This document shows positions 12,702-23,483 of a stretch of DNA of 64,000 bases, in pieces; position 1 is the stretch's first letter; each line of letters starts with the position of its first letter. The stretch is from Stictocephala bisonia (taxonomy: Eukaryota > Arthropoda > Insecta > Hemiptera > Membracidae), in assembly GCA_035578905.1 (NCBI GenBank), contig JAQJVL010000124.1:1-64000 (forward strand). The letters run 5' to 3'. A model generated the notes under the pieces. The model did no database searches, had not been told where the DNA came from, and worked only from the letters and a program-made list of their open reading frames with translations. Position numbers and translations under genes: made by a program.

Positions 12702-13316
12702 ATATTTTAAAAGACATCTATATTTTCAATTTCAAGCAGCCATTTCTTGAGCTTTTTCAAAAATACTCCTTTGCTTTTTGATACTTTAATGCTGCTTGGA
12801 AGTTTTTTTAAACATCCATGGTGCTATAAAAATATAGGATTTACCAAAAAAGGTATTATTTGGCTTGGGTACTTGAAATTGATCTACATTTCTCAATTTA
12901 TATCTATATCCAATCATCTGATTGGTGAACCCCCATAATATAATAATATTTAATACCTTAAAAACAAAAAGATATTTTAATGGTAGAATTTGTAGGTGAT
13001 CAAACAAAGCACGTGAAGGTTCTCAATTTTTCTTGAAAGTAATTATTCTAATGAAATTTTTTTGCTGCAAAAATAATGAATTCGGATTTATGTTGTATGC
13101 ACTTCCCCATAAAACAAGTCCATAATCTACTCTGCTTTGAACTAGAGCAAAATAAAGCATTCGAAATATTTTTTCACAGCGCATATTTCTTAAAAAGTAA
13201 AAAGTTCTAATAACATTATTTAATTTATTTTTTATGCTTGATATATGATTTTTCCAATTAAGTTCACGATCTAAAATTATTCCCAGATATTTTATGATGT
13301 TCGTTTTCCCTACAAC
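12702..13316 (-). pseudogene. CR1/Jockey-like LINE ORF2, 3' end
   Basis: Minus-strand reading frame with recognisable non-LTR reverse-transcriptase C-terminal motifs: KYLGIILDRELNWKNHI, LYFALVQSRVDYGLVLWGS, then EPSRALFDHLQILPLKYLF and a terminal FLKKLKKWLLEIENIDVF before a stop. Only one in-frame stop (after FKKN) and a shift near the end interrupt it, so it is a fairly young 5'-truncated copy. It lies in SCaMC intron 3 in the same orientation as the gene. Its 3' 100 bp is also present at the end of the window in duplicate copy B. Confidence 0.75.
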
Positions 13317-14013
13317 TGAACAACTATGTTATGTAATTATTTGAGACTATATTTTTTAGTACACAGTCAGCACACAGATGCACAACATCAATTGTTTTAC
13401 TATGCGCTATTTAGCCATACAGGAGAACTAACTATATTCAGCAGCTAAATAAACCAGTGAAAGTTACTGTAGTACGCAGATCAATACTACTGTACGCAGG
13501 ACGTGTGAGTTGGCTCCCCAAGCTCTTCCAGCAATATGATGTACATTTGCCATGGTTTTAATTTTAGCTGCTGTAATTTCCTTCTTTTTTTTGAAGATGG
13601 CTTTTAACCCGGCAGTACACGTAACATTTTGTTACACTGGTGCACGCGTGAGGACTGTGAGTCCGCTAATACATTGCCTAGCAGCGCCATTTCCAGTGTA
13701 CGAACACGTTTCTACTCGCATTGACGCCATTAAAGTATTCATTTTTATTCTGAAGTAATTTATGTTTTTATTAAGGGTACCCGAGAAGGTATTAAGTACC
13801 ACAGCCACTAGAAATATTTAGTTTTTATATAATATCAGTTATTCGGAAATGTGGACACTCAGTCTGCGACAGATGCATTGGAGGGTTAAATGCAATCTAA
13901 AGTTACTCCCAGGTACAACATATGGAAATGATATGATTATTGAAAGCTACAGGCTAAGCAAAAAACAGGGCATATATACTAATATTAAAATTTGAACATA
14001 CAGCCTAACTAAC

Positions 14014-14274
14014 CTCAAGGGGGTAGATGATAGTTTGGCTCACGCTACCAGCAAAAGACCCAGCAATAAACCTCTGTAGAATGGACAAGTCCTTGTTAGA
14101 GTTTTTACTACTGATGAATTTCTTTGCTTGCTCGTATGCCGTAAACATCAGAGCACTCTCAGGTGCTATCTTCAGCACATTTATGCCATTTCCCCGCCAT
14201 AGACTAAAGGGTCCACCCTCCAACACCATGTTCCTTATGCAAGATCGGATACAGGTATTCCTGGTGCCGTGAAC
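14014..14274 (-). CDS. SCaMC: SCaMC-type mitochondrial carrier, exon 3 (repeats 1-2)
   Basis: Exon of 261 nt (87 codons), acceptor tttcag, donor GAG|gttagt, phase 0 at both ends. It begins VHGTRN and contains GGPFSLWRGNGINVLKIAPE, the matrix helix and second transmembrane segment of repeat 1, which is very close to the vertebrate SCaMC sequence. It then has FIAGSFAGSVSQTIIYPLE, the start of repeat 2 with the first half of its carrier signature (PLE). Intron 2 upstream is about 2.7 kb and holds a LINE relic and a SINE-like sequence. Intron 3 downstream is about 3.1 kb. Confidence 0.92.
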
Positions 14275-15059
14275 CTGAAAGACAAAAAATGCTACGGTAA
14301 CAACAGCTGTAATCATGTCGGAGCAGCTTCCTTTGTTGAAGACAAAAAATACATCTTTAATTGGCGACATACAAACAGGCGACATTGTATAAGCCGTGTT
14401 ACTGCATAATTGCCAACATTTTTTTTACAGAGTATATTAATTTAGCAATCCTTTTTTACACATAAAAACGTATGTAAAATTTCAGTTATTAACTTTCAAT
14501 TCTGTGTGCTAACAATTTTAGTTATAATTCTTATAGAAAACTAATTTAAAATTTGTTAATTGAATTTTAATACAGGATTAATATAAGACAAGAAAAACTA
14601 TAAACATTTTTTTTGAAACAAAAACTTTTTAATGCACGAGATATAAACCTCGTTAAATTCATTGGAGGCTGTAAATTAATAAATAAACCATATATCAATC
14701 ACCAAGGCATGAGGAAATATAATATTAATAAATCTTTAAAGAAAATCTGTATGCAAATCATCAATTAACTTATGTAATATGATCCAAATATTAATAGTTA
14801 ATTTATAAAACAATGTATTAATACGTAGTAGAAATCCTTACTACAGAGTATCATACTTTTACGTTTTAAATTTTACGTTCAGAATCCATAAAATGAAAAT
14901 ATTAAAATAAAGTAAAGTATTGAAATTATTAAAACTTCTACACAACCACCATCTTTGAAAAAAATAAAAATAGCGATAAAAGAAATGAATAAAACAAGCA
15001 GAGAAGATGGAACAACAAATATTTGTTGTTGAATTGAAGATGTAAATTTGGAAATACGC

Positions 15060-16260
15060 TTCAGAATACACAAGAAACTTTACTACAAGATCATAGAAAT
15101 ATGAGAAAACGAATCATTACCAGAACACTGGACAGACGATAAAGTAGTGCCATTATACAAAAAGGTAGACAAAAGCAATCCAGACAATTACAGAGATATA
15201 TTGCTCTTAGATTGCACTCATAAAATATTTTCCAGATTGATATATAATAGATCTAAAGACCATAAAGAAAAGAAATTCAGGTTTACACCACGTAGAAGGT
15301 ACTCGAAATAAATAATTACACTTAAACTAATCATTATCATGTACAAAAAAGACAAAAAGCTGCTATGAAAAGCTTTCATAACTTGAAAAAGGCAAACAAA
15401 ATTATCCACAGCCAATTTTTGTTGAAAATACTCAGACACAGGGCTACACCCTAAGCTGGTAAAAATGATAGCACTTGCACTAAAAACACCATATCTATCC
15501 AAACAAAGTTTAGGACAGAAACATCAAAACCTTCATTTTTAATACAGGACTCCATGGAGTATATTCTCTACTATTCAATTGCACTATAGTAATATGTAAT
15601 CAGGAGAAAAACAAACACTAGGAACAGAAAAAATTATCTTAAACTGTCTAGGATATACTGATGACCGCATTATTAGCCATCAACATACCAGATACATGGG
15701 TCCAAATAGAAAACTAGAGAAATTGGCAAGAAAATTAGGCTTGAAGACTTCATTTGAAAAACTAAGATATTAGTTAATGAACCACCTGTCATTGACAATG
15801 TCAATATAACAGACAATGGAGACAAAAAAAATATCTAGATAGGAAAGAACAAAAAACTAGGAAAAGCACAACAACTAATATGAAATATGAGTTATACAAC
15901 AAAAGAAGCTCATCAATAGGAGCATTAAAGAACAGTAGTCCAACCAGAAGTTTCTTACTGCTGTGAAATGCTATTTAAACTAATCAAGAAAATATAATAG
16001 GCAGAATATTACATTAGTTATTGAAGAATAAAAATTAGAACCTGCATAAACAAAAAACACCAGGCTGAAGAAGGTTGGAGATTAATAACCAACTATTTGT
16101 ACACAAAGAAATAAAACCAATCACAGATTACATGAGAAAGAATATCATACTTAGGACGTATAATGAGGATGCCTGACAACATACTAATCACAAAAAAATT
16201 TATCAGACTAAACACGATTGGTTAAAAAGATTCAGGAGGATATGAAAGAACATAATTTAA
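15060..16260 (+). pseudogene. Degenerate non-LTR retrotransposon (reverse transcriptase relic)
   Basis: Plus-strand relic in SCaMC intron 2, antisense to the gene. An open piece at 15117-15311 reads HWTDDKVVPLYKK, then NPDNYRDILLLDCTHKIFS, then RLIYNRSKD, which matches the HW...P.KKGD....NYRGI.LL...KI block of LINE reverse transcriptases. Further right a decayed catalytic box reads LGYTDD (for YADD) near 15650, and YLGRIMRMPDN near 16150 matches the usual LGH..RM.D tail. Many stops and shifts separate the pieces. The clade is uncertain. Confidence 0.7.
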
Positions 16261-16679
16261 CTAAAGAGTAACCTAATAAAAATATATTTTTTTAAATATA
16301 AATGCTAAAAGATAACCAAATAAAAAAGATTCACACGCAATATGGATAAAAGAACTACAGCAGCGAGTGTTTACAAAATAGATCACAGAGAATGAAGGAA
16401 ATATGGGAAGGGATACAGACAAATAACATCAACAAGCAATGCTGAAGACTAAAATGACCCTATGATGATCATATAAATGACAAAAAAAGTATACAATACA
16501 CCAAAATTTGCTTCTTATAAACTTGACACTAGAATTTATAAGCTACAAAACAAACTCTTCAATTAATAGTAATGATCAAAAATAAAATTGTCCTTCATAT
16601 TTAGGAGTAGATGATTTATCATCTAATAAAAACAAATTTCTCTGCAATAACATATTTTGTAAGCGTGAATCGGTGAGAG

Positions 16680-16805
16680 TTTAAGAATAGTGTACAAGTA
16701 ACTGCTGGCGTGGTCTGTGGCGCCTTAGCCACAGATTTATTTTTTTGTTCTAAGGTTCTAATCCCCACTGAGCCAACGGCCGGTACCTCACTCGCTGAAT
16801 AAAGT
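16680..16805 (+). repeat. tRNA-derived SINE-like sequence
   Basis: Contains an A-box-like TGGCGTGGTCTGTGG followed about 50 bp later by a B-box-like GGTTCTAATCC. This spacing and wording recall tRNA-derived SINE heads in arthropods. It lies in SCaMC intron 2 between the LINE relic and exon 2. No target duplication was identified. Confidence 0.4.
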
Positions 16806-16960
16806 TCACGCACAGGCCTGCACGCCCATGTGAATTGTTTTTTTAAAAAAAGGAACTATAATCCTATTATTGAAAAATGGGATGGTAAATAAAAACCTAC
16901 AAACGGAGGGTGCACAAAACACCTGAACGACAGTTGACCTGGTGCCCATAAATAACGTCA

Positions 16961-17131
<171 letters not shown>

Positions 17132-17251
17132 TCACACAAACACAAATAATGTAATACATTGTATTGTACATGAAACTTAGATGTTCATGGAAGTCTGAAA
17201 TATTTTCCATGTAGGATATCGTTATTACAATGAAATTTATTGCAAGTGTAC

Positions 17252-17290
17252 CTGTTTCTTGTTGAACAGCAAATTCAAGAATTCAAACAT
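17252..17290 (-). CDS. SCaMC: SCaMC-type mitochondrial carrier, exon 1 (short N-terminus)
   Basis: First coding exon of a calcium-binding-type mitochondrial carrier (SLC25A24/25-like; exchanges ATP-Mg for phosphate across the inner mitochondrial membrane). It encodes MFEFLNLLFNKKQ and ends in a donor (CAG followed by gtacac) that joins in phase 0 to exon 2 after a 126-bp intron. The long isoforms of this family carry EF-hands before the carrier domain. This exon has none, so it represents a short, presumably calcium-insensitive isoform; short alternative N-termini are known in the family. No EF-hand exons are visible between here and 56 kb. The start is the only ATG in frame just upstream of the donor. 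The upstream open frame to 17457 is probably 5' untranslated sequence. Confidence 0.6.
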
Positions 17291-17613
17291 CGTGATATCC
17301 CCACTTGGACAGTGATGTATGGAAAGTCAAGCAGATCGACGTAAAACTGACTTGACGTGAAAGACTGCACTGACTCAGTGCCACAAAACAACAAGAGAAG
17401 ATGAACTTCCTCGATTAAAGTATAAGATAAACTTTTAAAGCAGCTATTCCAACTCAATGATAAAATAGCAATGAATTTTTTTTGTTACTACAGTAACAGT
17501 TTTACAAGCAACAATTAATTAAATCTTTCTTTTAATACAAGATTGGCAGTTTATTATAAACATACAAAAGAGGGAGTTTAAATAAAACAAACACTTCTCT
17601 TCTATAATTTCCT

Positions 17614-18001
17614 TTACATGTATTTCACAAAAGTGACATAGGCTACATAATTAGTTTTTAATAAACCCTAGAATAAACTTGTCAAACAACAATAAAAGAG
17701 AACTACAAATAATATTACAATTGACTATTATGTAACATGTATTTACATTTATTTCACAAAAGTTACATAGGCTACATAATTAATTTTTAACAAACCCTAG
17801 AATAGACTTGTCAAACAACAATAAAAGAGAGCTACAAATAATATTACAATTGACTATTATGTAACATGTATTTACATTTATTTCACAAAAGTTACATAGA
17901 CTACATAATTAATTTTTAACAAGCCCTAGAATAGACTTGTCAAACAACAATAAAAGAGAGCTACAAATAATATTACAATTAACTATTATGTAACATGTAT
18001 T
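17614..18001. repeat. 129-bp tandem repeat, 3 copies
   Basis: Three near-identical units of 129 bp; the motif CATAGGCTACATAATT starts at 17637, 17766 and 17895 (last copy CATAGAC). Immediately upstream (5' on the minus strand) of SCaMC exon 1. Confidence 0.9.
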
Positions 18002-20494
18002 CTTGTATTTAATTATGTTGGGCAAGTTGAATATTTTTTCTATTTAAAACCTGCTCAGTGTTTTGTTGAACATTTTCTTAAACTTTGTGTGCGCAAATTA
18101 GTCATTTTTATCTTAGATAAGTGTTATGATAAAACGCAACTAAATAGATTTTATGTGCAGTAGTCGGCCGTTTTATGCTATCTTCGTTGCAAAAAAAGTG
18201 TTATCTGACCTTACACTAATTGTTTTGTTAATATTAGTTTAACAACATTAACAATTAATTTAACAACATTTAACAATTAATGTTAATTGTTTTGTTCTGC
18301 AAACATAGTTTACAGAATTTCGTAAACTATCTCGCTTTTCTAATATTTGAATAGTGAATTAAAAAGCAACAAATTAATGACACATTTGTGTAGTGTAGTG
18401 AAAGAAACAAAACTAAAACGCTGAGTTTATTCTCCGACATACACTTCTATTGTAATGTAATCTAAACTACTACATGGATAAAAAATAAACACTTAAATTG
18501 TTTAAAAGCTGAATAGTCTGTAATCAAGCTCAGCACCAATTCATTGTAGTCTTCGATTTAAATCATTTAAAAATAACTTTAAATTGATAAAAATCAAAAT
18601 AAAATCACTGCATTTACTTACACATATAAAAATGATGTATCGTAACTATACATGTCATAAGGATTACAACAAGACCAAATAAGTAATTTTACGACCTCAA
18701 AAATCCAAGAAAACAATGTTTCATACAATTGATAAACACTTTTTTTGTGAAATTATAAAATTCTAAAATTTATAAAAACTATAGTAAACAATCCTAACAA
18801 CCACGTATTAAAATATAAATGCGCTGAATGAACGGGCTTTTCAGTAATAACGGTGTAAATTTGATGTACAGTGAAAACTAGTTAAAATTACGGTACTTTT
18901 GTTGTTCCAACTAAGAAAAAAATATTAGAACTTGTAATAACATTTAGAAATTCATATGTCATAACGCACAATTAAACAAGGGAAACAATGGTATGATTGG
19001 TTTATTAGAAAACAACCTTCAAACTCGGGTGGACACAATTTCTGCGCCGACGTCTCGTCTGCTACAACAAGTCAAGACTTTTCATTTCTTATACATATAT
19101 GGTACTCTTTGGTTTCATATTGTAGATGTCTGTTAATGATGGAAGAGATCTCCACTTAACATTTAAGATCTCCATTTAACATTCTATTTGAGGGGGTTTT
19201 TAATTATGACAACCTGCATGAGTAATTACGACAACCTGCATGAGTAATTACGACAACCTTCATGAGTAATTACGACAACCTGAATGAGTAATTTCGAATA
19301 ATAAAAATAACGAAGTCTTGATTTAGTTAACCATTAGGTTATACAAATTTGACGAGACAATAATTATTATGAAATAAATTAAATCATTGCTTGAAAATAT
19401 GTTGCACCATAGTTTTCTTTTTAACTATAAAATTATCTGTTTCCAGAGACCATTTATTGAGAAAATATTTTTTTTATTCTAGTAAACCTCAAGGTCAACG
19501 TACGATTTTAATCACCGATGAACAAGCAATACCAATCAATAATGAGTTATGGGCCTAATCTAAGATAACAGAGAATTGACAAGCACGTGAACTACACCAA
19601 GTGGTTATTCCCAGCTGTTATCTACATCACACTGTCTGTTGAGGAACTTCCTGTGAAACGAATTTGTGAGTTATAACTATCCAAAACATCTGTAATTGTA
19701 AAATTGTCATGGAAATATTCAATAAAATTTGACACTTTCTAGGAAATAATAAAATTTGCTCTAATACAAAAGATAACTATCGTTTGTATGTAGATAAGAA
19801 AGTTTGAAATCGTTTAAAATATAGGGAATCGGTTAAGTTATAAACATCACAATACACTGTTTGTACATAAAAATGAAGCCCCTGCTACAGTGAAGTTGAG
19901 GTTAGGGCAAAAAAGATAAACCTAAACAACAGGAAATTATCAAAGAGGAAAACGCTTAACCTATAGTGAAAATTTACGATAAGGCTACGTTGGGTTATGT
20001 ATGGGTTTGTAAGGTTAGGCAACATGACCCTACCAAACCTAACCTAACTAATATAAGATAACCTATCAGTACTCTCCCTAGCCCTATCATAACAGAACGT
20101 AACCTTGCTGAAATCAACACAATACCTAGGCTAACATGCTTCATAATGGTTCGATCGTAAAAAATATTAGTGATCAGGGCAACATTTCGCACAATTTGAG
20201 TACACCCATTGCTATATTCACGGAAAAAATATTTTTCCCATCTTCTTAATTTTCGTAATTTTTCTGGCTTTGACGCTGAAAAATATAATATTCTTGTCTC
20301 CTAATTATGTATCTAGTACGAAAATAAATGTCAGCCAAAAGGTCGGCAAGACCCCTTGAAAAATGAAAATTGAAGGAAAACAATTTTGTGGTACTTGAGA
20401 AAAAAATATTCTTAATTTTTCTGGCATCAAATGTTCATAAAGTTAAAGGGAGATATAATTGTAGTTATCGCAGCCACTCAAATGCCAACGAGTA
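18002..20494. other. Intergenic, upstream side of SCaMC
   Basis: AT-rich. Apart from the 22-bp repeat at 19.2 kb I see only an AACCTAACCTAAC-rich patch near 20035 (minus-strand frame of 65 codons, low-complexity) and no genes. Promoter elements could not be assigned. Confidence 0.4.
19208..19295. repeat. 22-bp tandem repeat, 4 copies
   Basis: Four copies of a 22-bp unit around GACAACCTGCATGAGTAAT with single-base differences. Confidence 0.9.
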
Positions 20495-21838
20495 AGGCGA
20501 ACGATGCTCCAACAACAACATCCTCTATAGCTGCCCAACGTTAATCCCAACTAGTAGAATCACTTCCATAGGCACATGCCCTACAGTTAACGATGCTCCA
20601 ACAACAACATCCTCTATAGCTGGCCAACGTTAATCCCAACTAGTAGAATCACTTACATAGGCACATGCCGCACAGTTAACGATGCTCCAACAACAACATC
20701 CTCTATAGCTGGCCAACATTAATCCCAACTAGTATAATCACTTCCATAGGCACATGCCCCACAGTTAACGATGCTCCAACAACAACATCCTCTATAGCTG
20801 GCCAAAGTTAATCACAACTAGTAGAATCACTTACATAGGCACATGCCCCACAGTTAGCGATGCTCCAACAACAACATCCTCTATAGCTGGCCAACATTAA
20901 TCCCAACTAGTAGAATCACTTCCATAGGCACATGCCCCACAGTTAACGATGCTCCAACAACAACATCCTCAATAGCTGGCCAACATTAATCCCAACTAGT
21001 AGAATCACTTCCATAGGCACATGCCCCACAGTTAACGATGCTCCAACAACAACATCTTCTATAGCTGGCCAACATTAATCCCAACTAGTAGAATCACTTA
21101 CATAGGCACATGCCCCACAGTTAACGATGCTCCAACAACAACATCTTCTATAGCTGGCCAACATTAATCCCAACTAGTAGAATCACTTACATAGGCACAT
21201 GCCCCACAGTTAACGATGCTCCAACAACAACATCCTCAATAGCTGGCCAACATTAATCCCAACTAGTAGAATCACTTACATAGGCACATGCCCCACAGTT
21301 AACGATGCTCCAACAACAACTTCTTCTATAGCTGGCCAACATTAATCCCAACTAGTAGAATCACTTCCATAGGCACACGCCCCACAGTTAACGATGCTCC
21401 AACAACAACATCCTCTATAGCTGGCCAACATTAATCCTAACTAGTAGAATCACATCCATAGGCACATGTCCCACAGTTAACGATGCTCCAACAACAACAT
21501 CCTCTATAGCTGGCCAACATTAATCCCAACTAGTAGAATCACTTACATAGGCACATGCCCCACAGTTAACGATGCTCCAACAACAATATCCTCTATAGCT
21601 GGCCAACATTAATCCCAACTAGTAGAGTCACTTACATACGCACATGCCCCACAGTTAACGATGCTCCAAAAACAACATCCTCTATAGCTGGCCAACGTTA
21701 AACCCAACTAGTAGAATCACTTACATAGGCACATGCCCCACAGTTAACGATGCTCCAACAACAACATCCTCTATAGCTGGCCAACACTAATGCCAACTAG
21801 TAGAATCACTTCTATAGGCACATGCCCCACAGTTAACA
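20495..21838. repeat. 89-bp satellite array, about 15 copies
   Basis: Head-to-tail array with GTTAACGATG starting at 20586, 20675 and 20764, which sets an 89-bp period. Each unit contains ATGCTCCAACAACAACATCC and GGCACATGCCCCACAG. Units differ by a few bases. No open frame is maintained. Confidence 0.95.
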
Positions 21839-21989
21839 TGTAGTAAATATAAGTGAGTGACATTAAAAGCCCTATAAAATTGATCTTGTTTTAAGTTAAC
21901 TTTTGGTAACTTTTGTTTCGTACATGTTGATTTATTTTAGTTTTGTCGCTTTTATAATTTAATTTAATATATGTTACACTCAAACTCCG

Positions 21990-22224
21990 AATTCGGACAA
22001 TGTCCGAAAATTTTACTCACTTCGCGATGTGGACAACGTGAACTACCCACGTCGCGGAGTGAGCATTTTTTTGGACATCGGCCGAAGCGAAATACCCAGA
22101 ACGCGTTGTGGGTAAACGAAAATACTCAATTGCCGAAATAAACACGTTCATCGGAGATTGAGCAAAACCATAATACCCATAACCCGACGTGGGTAATCTA
22201 TTTTACCACGTCGGGCTGTGGGTA
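21990..22224. other. Cluster of four hairpins upstream of the integrase pseudogene
   Basis: Four inverted repeats lie in series: TCGGACAATGTCCGA near 21994; arms of about 17 bp at 22016-22063 (CTCACTTCGCGATGTGG against CCACGTCGCGGAGTGAG); a short palindrome at 22093-22114 around ACGCGT; and arms of about 24 bp with a 6-bp loop at 22172-22224 (ATACCCATAACCCGACGTGG on one side). The motif ACGTGGGTA recurs. The region is more GC-rich than its surroundings. It may be the subterminal region of the KRBA2-like element. Confidence 0.75.
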
Positions 22225-22393
22225 TTTGTAATTTTCGCAAACGCTATAATCCGTTTCTCACGGTCCAGACGTACAGGTCGAGACATGTCACCTCCACTAT
22301 CGTTACTGTTAGGAACGAATAGGCCTACTGTCTATTTTCATTGACATTAGTGCACTGTCGTTATACACAAGCAGTTAAGTTTTTCTTTGTTCT

Positions 22394-22930
22394 GTGCGTA
22401 AGTGGCGTGTGTTGACTCATTTTAAAGTGCTGTTGTGTTTTGTGATTTTGTTTGAAATGAAGGAATCATTTTACACAAAATTGGAAGACCTGATGTCCAA
22501 GAAGAATGGTCTCACAAGTCGAAATTTTACTATCGAGGAGCCACGCTATGAAGAAATTATCAGCGAAGTAAAGGAGGCAAAAGAGAAGAGGAACAATGGT
22601 CAGTCCTTAATGTCTAAAGAGTATCGCCGAATCAATCGGTTTGATGTCATAAACATTGGCGATAAAGAAATGTTAATTGAAAAAACAACTGTAGAAATGA
22701 CAGACATAAAATATTTCTGTCGCATTGATCAAATGTATGACACAATTCATTCAGATCACTTACGAGTTGGTCATAAAAAAGAAAAAGCTATGGAAGCCGA
22801 GCTAAAAAAGAAATTTCGTAACATTACCAGGGAGGTAATTAAAATATAATTGGATCTTTGCGAACCTTGCGCACTTAAGAAAAAGTCAAAAAGTAAAGGG
22901 CAGGTTGTTAAACCCATCATTATGACAAAG
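22394..22930 (+). pseudogene. KRBA2-like integrase pseudogene, left part
   Basis: An open frame from 22394 to 22849 includes FYTKLEDLMSKKN, RRINRFDVINIGDKEMLIEK, then DHLRVGHKKEKAMEAELKKK. It continues after an in-frame TAA (22847-22849) as LDLCEPCALKKKSKSKGQVV and ends at KPIIMTK. The H-x4-H...C-x2-C zinc module followed by VVKPII is the N-terminal part of KRBA2-like (Ginger/gypsy-type) integrases common in arthropod genomes. The coding sequence stops abruptly at the tip of the large inverted-repeat element. Family members continue with NSR(C)QVDLIDMQ, and a matching piece resumes at 32410 on the other side. The first 20 residues (MRKWRVLTHFKV...) may be an upstream extension. Confidence 0.75.
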
Positions 22931-23413
22931 CCCAGTCAATAAAGGTTTTTTATCGCAACTAATTAGTGGAAAGCTGGATTTGATATATGTGATAGAACCA
23001 CATAAGACATGTATTTTCCCAAAAGTCCCCACTTCTCCCCCTTGAGCTTTCCCCCCCACCCCCCTTCAAACCTGGGAATAACAGTGGTTCCCTTTATTGG
23101 CCATAAGTTGAATATTACATGCACTATCGAGTTGCAATTATTTTTATATTATTTATAATTAGTTTCTCTGCAACTTTTGTTTGAAAGACTTCTTTCTTAA
23201 ACCAATATTTAAAAAGATATGACATTAAAACTTTGTTAAAAGTTATGTTTTAGGGTACACAGTTTTATTTTATCCTATATATTTTTCATAATAAAAATAA
23301 TACACAGATATGTTTCGAACAAAAGTTGTAGTATATTTCTTAAGGTTTAAAAATATATTATTGGTTTGTCATCTGAGCGTACTGATGTAGAATGGGGTGA
23401 CGGCAAAGAGATC
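22931..23413 (+). repeat. Left terminal inverted repeat of the large element
   Basis: Pairs with the reverse complement of 31905-32409. The best-conserved part runs from GCAACTAATTAGTGG to GGTGACGGCAAAGAG. It includes a C-rich run near 23051. Divergence is higher in the outer 40 bp. Confidence 0.9.
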
Positions 23414-23483
23414 GCGTGCGAGCACCTTGAACATTTCCGCGCCACGTTGCATCGGCGCATCGTACGCAGTCCTACTTAAATTA

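Noticed and set aside
19995..20192. Possible telomere-like AACCTAACCTAAC tract
   Set aside because: Only two or three imperfect units, with no (TTAGG)n continuation.
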